This document shows positions 60,292 to 64,000 of a DNA stretch of 64,000 bases, piece after piece (position 1 is the first letter of the stretch; every line of letters begins with the position of its first letter). Source of the DNA: Plutella xylostella (lineage: Eukaryota > Arthropoda > Insecta > Lepidoptera > Plutellidae). Under the pieces are notes generated by a model. The model saw nothing but the letters and a program-made list of their open reading frames with translations. It had not been told where the DNA came from and did not search any database. A program made the position numbers and the translations under genes. The stretch spans positions 6,448,001 through 6,512,000 of the forward strand of contig NC_064002.1 of the NCBI RefSeq assembly GCF_932276165.1, written 5' to 3'.

Positions 60292-61053
60292 CTTACTAAA
60301 GTAGTTTCCAAGATAAATATCAAATATTCACACCAAATTCACAAGCACAATCATTAGAATGACACCATTCCAAATAAAATTTGTTGTTTTCACAAATAAT
60401 AATGATAATCCAATTTAAAACACCGAAGCAAAAAGTTTGTTTGGCTTTGGCTTGCTTGAATTGAATTTTTAACCGTCAGAAATGTCAGAATTCAAATATC
60501 CATTTGTTTGACGGTTTGAATGTGACATTCCATAGAGTCGCGGCGCGATTGAGGGTCCGTTCAGTTATTAGTTTCCTCAGAATGATGACCCTCGATAGTG
60601 TACAGTGTGGTAAAAAAGATTAAATAAGTAATAGTAAATAGGTACATTTATCAGTAATACTACTATATAAATAATGTAGAAATAAGATATTGGTTGATTT
60701 ACAATCTTGTATATAAGTGTACGGTCGTGTAATAACTATACGGTTTACATTTCCCTTTTCTATTCTTATTTCCCAGGCTGTATGTATGGTAATGATGAGC
60801 GTGAGTTAGGGTGAGTTAAAGCGAAAATCACATCAGTTCAAGAAGTTTATTATCATTATCACAGTAGTTAGTTAGCTAATTTACATCATAATTATTATCT
60901 ACAGGTTTTGTATACATAGTTAAGTAGTTTTTGTTTTTATTAGGTAGGATTTGTCTAGGGATTTACGTATCTAATGCTTGTTGTACATGAATGCAAGGAT
61001 AAAATATTATCATTTATTTATTTACTCATCACTCATCACACAATCTGATACGT
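60292..61053. other. Kinesin promoter and 3' flank of the transporter
   Basis: The kinesin start (60291) and the transporter stop (61054) bound this interval; both genes run leftwards. The first ~200 bp should hold the kinesin promoter. No ORF or repeat of note. Confidence 0.6.
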
Positions 61054-62828
61054 TTATGGTTGTCTATTCAGCATTTTCATTTTCACCTCATCATCACTAG
61101 GGTGCGGTTTTTCATCGAGGAATTTTCCATGGTTGAAATAGTCTTCAATTTCCTGCAGGGTTCTGTTCTTAGTCTCTGGCAGGATCATGTACATGATGAC
61201 TAGAGTGAAGATCATGACTAGAGCGTAGGCGGTGAACGTGCCGTATGTGTTGACAGTGGCCATGAGAAGGGGCGTGGCCTGCATGGCCAGGAACAGGTTG
61301 AAGGAGAAGGCGATGCCCGACACGGCGGTGCCGGCGCCGCGGTGCGGGAGCGGCAGCACCTCACCCAGGAGACCCAGCGGAATCGAAGTGCACCCCAAGT
61401 TGGACACCACAAAGTACGCCACCAGCAATATCAGAGGAATCCAAGCTTTATCGTTCGCTAATACCCCCAGCGATACCAAATATAAATACAAACTTACACT
61501 AAGTAGAATAACCACAGAGGAAATTCCGCTGCAGAACAATAGAGTCCTTCGTTTCATGACCTTCACTAAGTAGGTGGCCATCAGGGCGCTAGCGGCGGTG
61601 ATGACGTCCATACACATGGTGTAGAGGAATGTTTGTGAGTGGTCGCCGCTGACATCTCCGATGAAGTCGATTGCGAAGGCGGGGAACGTGTGCCGGCCGC
61701 TGCCCTCCAGGAGCAGAAATCCTATGAATACGATCGAAATCGGCTTCAAAAAATCCTTTCTAGTAAATTTCTTGAAAAATTCCACTATGTCATCACTGCA
61801 CGTCAGTGTTTCAGGGAACTGCGCCATCCTCTCCTTCTGTGCCCGGACCACTGCCTCAAACTCTTTCACGGAATCCTCATCTTTCCCTCTGAGCCAGTAA
61901 AACGCCTTTTCTCCGTCTGCATATCTATTTTTAGACGCGAGCCAGGCCGGGCTCTCGGGCCAAGTTAGCAAATTGCAGAAGGCGGCGGATAGTGGAACCA
62001 ATGAGATGAGCGCGGCTGTTCGCCAGTGGAAGTAATGTCCGGCGATGTGGAGCATCATGGTGCCGAGGCCGGCGGACACCGTGTTGAGGTTTAGGAACAC
62101 TCCGCGGTACTTGGGGTCGGTGAACTCACCGATGATGATGGCCCCCAGCGTGATGGTGGCGCCCCCCGTCACACCGGTCAGCAAGCGACCAGCTATCAAC
62201 AAGGGAACGCTATTTGCGAAGAAGATAATACCCCAACCGATGATAGCAGGAAGTAGCGCAGCGCCGAAAGTCAGCTTGCGTCCTAATACGTTCATCAGTG
62301 ACGATGAGCCTAAGAACCCTAATGTTGCTGCTAGTCCCACACACGATGCTGAAACAAAATTATTATTTAAACTACATGGGAGAGCGGATCATAACACTGA
62401 TGATGGTGATAATGATAATGTTTAAGTACCTAGACACTAATGGAATGCCTGGCACACCTACCAACCACATGATAGCCTCTTAGCCAGATGGAAAGTTATC
62501 ATCAGAATCATGCGCACATTAAATTGTAAATAAGGTGTTATTCTATCCCAAGGAGTGCTGCAAACAGTATGCTGCCTTTATACGGCTTAATATCTTATAC
62601 GTATACGGCGTATCTTTATATACCACTACCACATAATAAACTTGTAAATAGTTAGGCAGTCTCCGCAACCACGGGAAGGAGCAGAAACTTACCTAGAAAA
62701 GAAGCAGATTGTAGGTCCACCTTGATGGTGGACGCTGGATCTTTGAGGGCAGGCAGCAAGCTGGCGGGGAAGCTCAGCATCATGCCCTGCGCCACGTAGT
62801 TCAACTGCACCCCTGCTACAGCCCAGCA
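61054..62828 (-). CDS. MFS sugar transporter, facilitated trehalose transporter Tret1-like (5' end missing)
   Basis: Two exons are seen on the complement: 62693-62828 and 61054-62348, 476 codons to the stop. The acceptor at 62829 is in phase 0, so a short upstream exon with the start lies further right or outside the window. Family signatures in order: VGLAATLGFLGSSSLMNVLG-RK (TM2 and GRK loop), RLLTGVTGGATI (TM4), PESPAWLASKNR (TM6 end), PLGLLGEVLPLPHRGAGTAV (TM10), PETKNRTLQEIEDYF (after TM12). About eleven of twelve membrane helices are visible, with the large cytoplasmic loop (KAFYWLRGKDEDSVKEFEAV) in between. These proteins move trehalose or hexoses across the plasma membrane. The substrate cannot be told from sequence, and the family is large in Lepidoptera. 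Confidence 0.88.
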
Positions 62829-62901
62829 CTGAAACAAGAAACAATGTTTAATTACTTTAAGTGCGGTACTGACATAATCAGCGCTGCAGTTATATGTCAG
62901 C

Positions 62902-63061
62902 CACCTATCGAGAAGTGAAATCGAAAACGCAAATTAGTATGGCGCGGGGGATCCGCCACTCAGCGGTAAGTAGCTGTACTAGTTTCGCGACATACACAGA
63001 GTACATTATTTATACTGGCGACATACAAATTTGCGTTTTCGATTTCACTTCTCAATAGGTG
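62902..63061. mobile_element. 160-bp MITE with 34-bp TIRs
   Basis: CACCTATCGAGAAGTGAAAT... at the left and ...ATTTCACTTCTCAATAGGTG at the right pair over 34 bp with one mismatch. The spacer contains GGCGCGGGGGATCCGCC. No ORF, and no clear target duplication. It lies upstream of the visible transporter exons, possibly in its first intron. Confidence 0.8.
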
Positions 63062-63183
63062 AAAAAACTCGCACTCGAGGCCCTGAAGCTTATTTTATTC
63101 ACAAAAGCATTGAATAAAATTTGGTTGGATGGAAATGGGAAAGGCTGACGACTGAAGACTGAGCAACAACGGTACCCTTACCA

Positions 63184-63301
63184 CCAGTTTCAATAACTCT
63201 AATAGTTACTTATATTTCTAATATTTTGCCACATTTAAAGTTACACATAAAACTGTGAAAATCGTATGAAACTAACTACCAGTCAGAGTTATTGAAACTG
63301 G
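63184..63301. mobile_element. 118-bp inverted-repeat element
   Basis: CCAGTTTCAATAACTCT and AGAGTTATTGAAACTGG form perfect 17-bp ends around an AT-rich spacer. No ORF. Family unknown. Confidence 0.65.
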
Positions 63302-63810
63302 CAGTTATATGATAACTTTCATTGCCGTCTCGGGAATAGGTAGAGATATTTTAATTGACTATTAAGTACTACTACTACTACTATACCCTTGAAGCTGTCA
63401 AGAAATCAACCGTCTACAGTCTGTTTTTTAATCTCAGATACTAAATTGTCATGCAGACTCTGAACGGTCCATTAACAGTTTTATTAAAAATCAATACTGC
63501 TTACAGGTTGAGAGAAAAATCTGAAAACTAGATATAAGTAATTAACTAATTAAAGTCCTGTAACAAACTGCAGAATTACTAACTTTGTTTTTTATACATA
63601 TTAAAGTTAAAAAAATATATAAAAAAAATATTAAAGTTAATTAAGAAAAAACATTGTAGTAGTTACTATAAGTTATGTTTAATAATATATGTAATGGTAC
63701 AATCGTAACCCTTCTTGCACGAGCCCGACTCTTATCGAGTTTAATTTTTGCAATAATCAGCATGATTCACACTATAAGCATCGAGTAAGTATACCATTTG
63801 AATACCCAAT

Positions 63811-63999
63811 TACAGTGCCACAAACTTATCTGTTCCGGTGAGAATTCACATAAATGTCTAATATTTCTTCATTCTATAAGATTTTATGTTTTCTCGTATT
63901 GTTAATTGATCTTTAACAATATACAATTCATAAGTACGTAATGAGATATGGATCAATTTAGTTCGCTCTCACCGGAACAGATAAGTTTGTCGCACTATA
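63811..63999. mobile_element. 189-bp Tc1/mariner-type MITE with 33-bp TIRs
   Basis: The left TACAGTGCCACAAACTTATC (to GTTCCGGTGAGA) and the right TCTCACCGGAACAGATAAGT (to CGCACTATA) are inverted over 33 bp with two mismatches. TA at both ends is the Tc1/mariner target. Its right end almost coincides with the end of the window. Confidence 0.75.
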
Positions 64000-64000
64000 C

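Overview
This is a eukaryotic nuclear window, almost certainly from a moth or butterfly. The evidence is AT-rich non-coding DNA, short GT-AG introns, insect gene families (clockwork orange, upSET, MADF-BESS, a Tret1-like sugar transporter), and repeats of lepidopteran type: tRNA-derived SINEs, an RTE tail ending in TGATGATGATGAA, and a Helitron-like piece rich in GTCT and ending CTAGT. The call of order is inference from these features, with no database search.

Layout. 1-7.9 kb: clockwork orange (cwo) on the + strand, without its first exon(s). A small MADF-BESS gene lies on the - strand just upstream of the first visible cwo exon and may be nested in a cwo 5' intron. 7.9-13.8 kb: gene-free DNA, including the 3' UTRs of the convergent pair cwo and upSET. 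13.8-25.9 kb: upSET/KMT2E-like PHD-SET gene on the - strand, ten coding exons whose phases all agree (2372 aa). 27-30.1 kb: a LINE reverse-transcriptase fragment and a Tc1-like transposon copy. 30.8-32.7 kb: EBP2 (rRNA processing) on the + strand, five exons, 314 aa. 33.4-40.2 kb: SRP72 on the - strand, thirteen exons, 648 aa, tail-to-tail with EBP2. 40.2-52.6 kb: a repeat-filled desert with no host gene recognised. 52.6-60.3 kb: a kinesin-8 (KIF18A/Klp67A type) on the - strand, seven exons, 852 aa as modelled, with a 2.8 kb TIR transposon in intron 4. 61.1-62.8 kb: the 3' part of an MFS sugar transporter on the - strand. 62.9-64.0 kb: three successive small inverted-repeat elements.

The genes do not form a pathway. 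They are unrelated housekeeping functions (ribosome biogenesis, protein targeting, mitotic motor, chromatin) beside one circadian regulator. The most unusual material is structural: a hAT-type element with a perfect 8-bp target duplication inside cwo; two tandem duplications that copied a real splice site (SRP72 exon 8 donor, kinesin exon 7 acceptor); a frame-broken tandem BESS duplication; a TIR element with seven repeats of a TGTGACAG-type motif; a miRNA-sized hairpin near 50.7 kb; and CACGTG E-boxes upstream of cwo. Exon coordinates come from reading splice consensus and phase by hand. They are internally consistent but not checked against transcripts.
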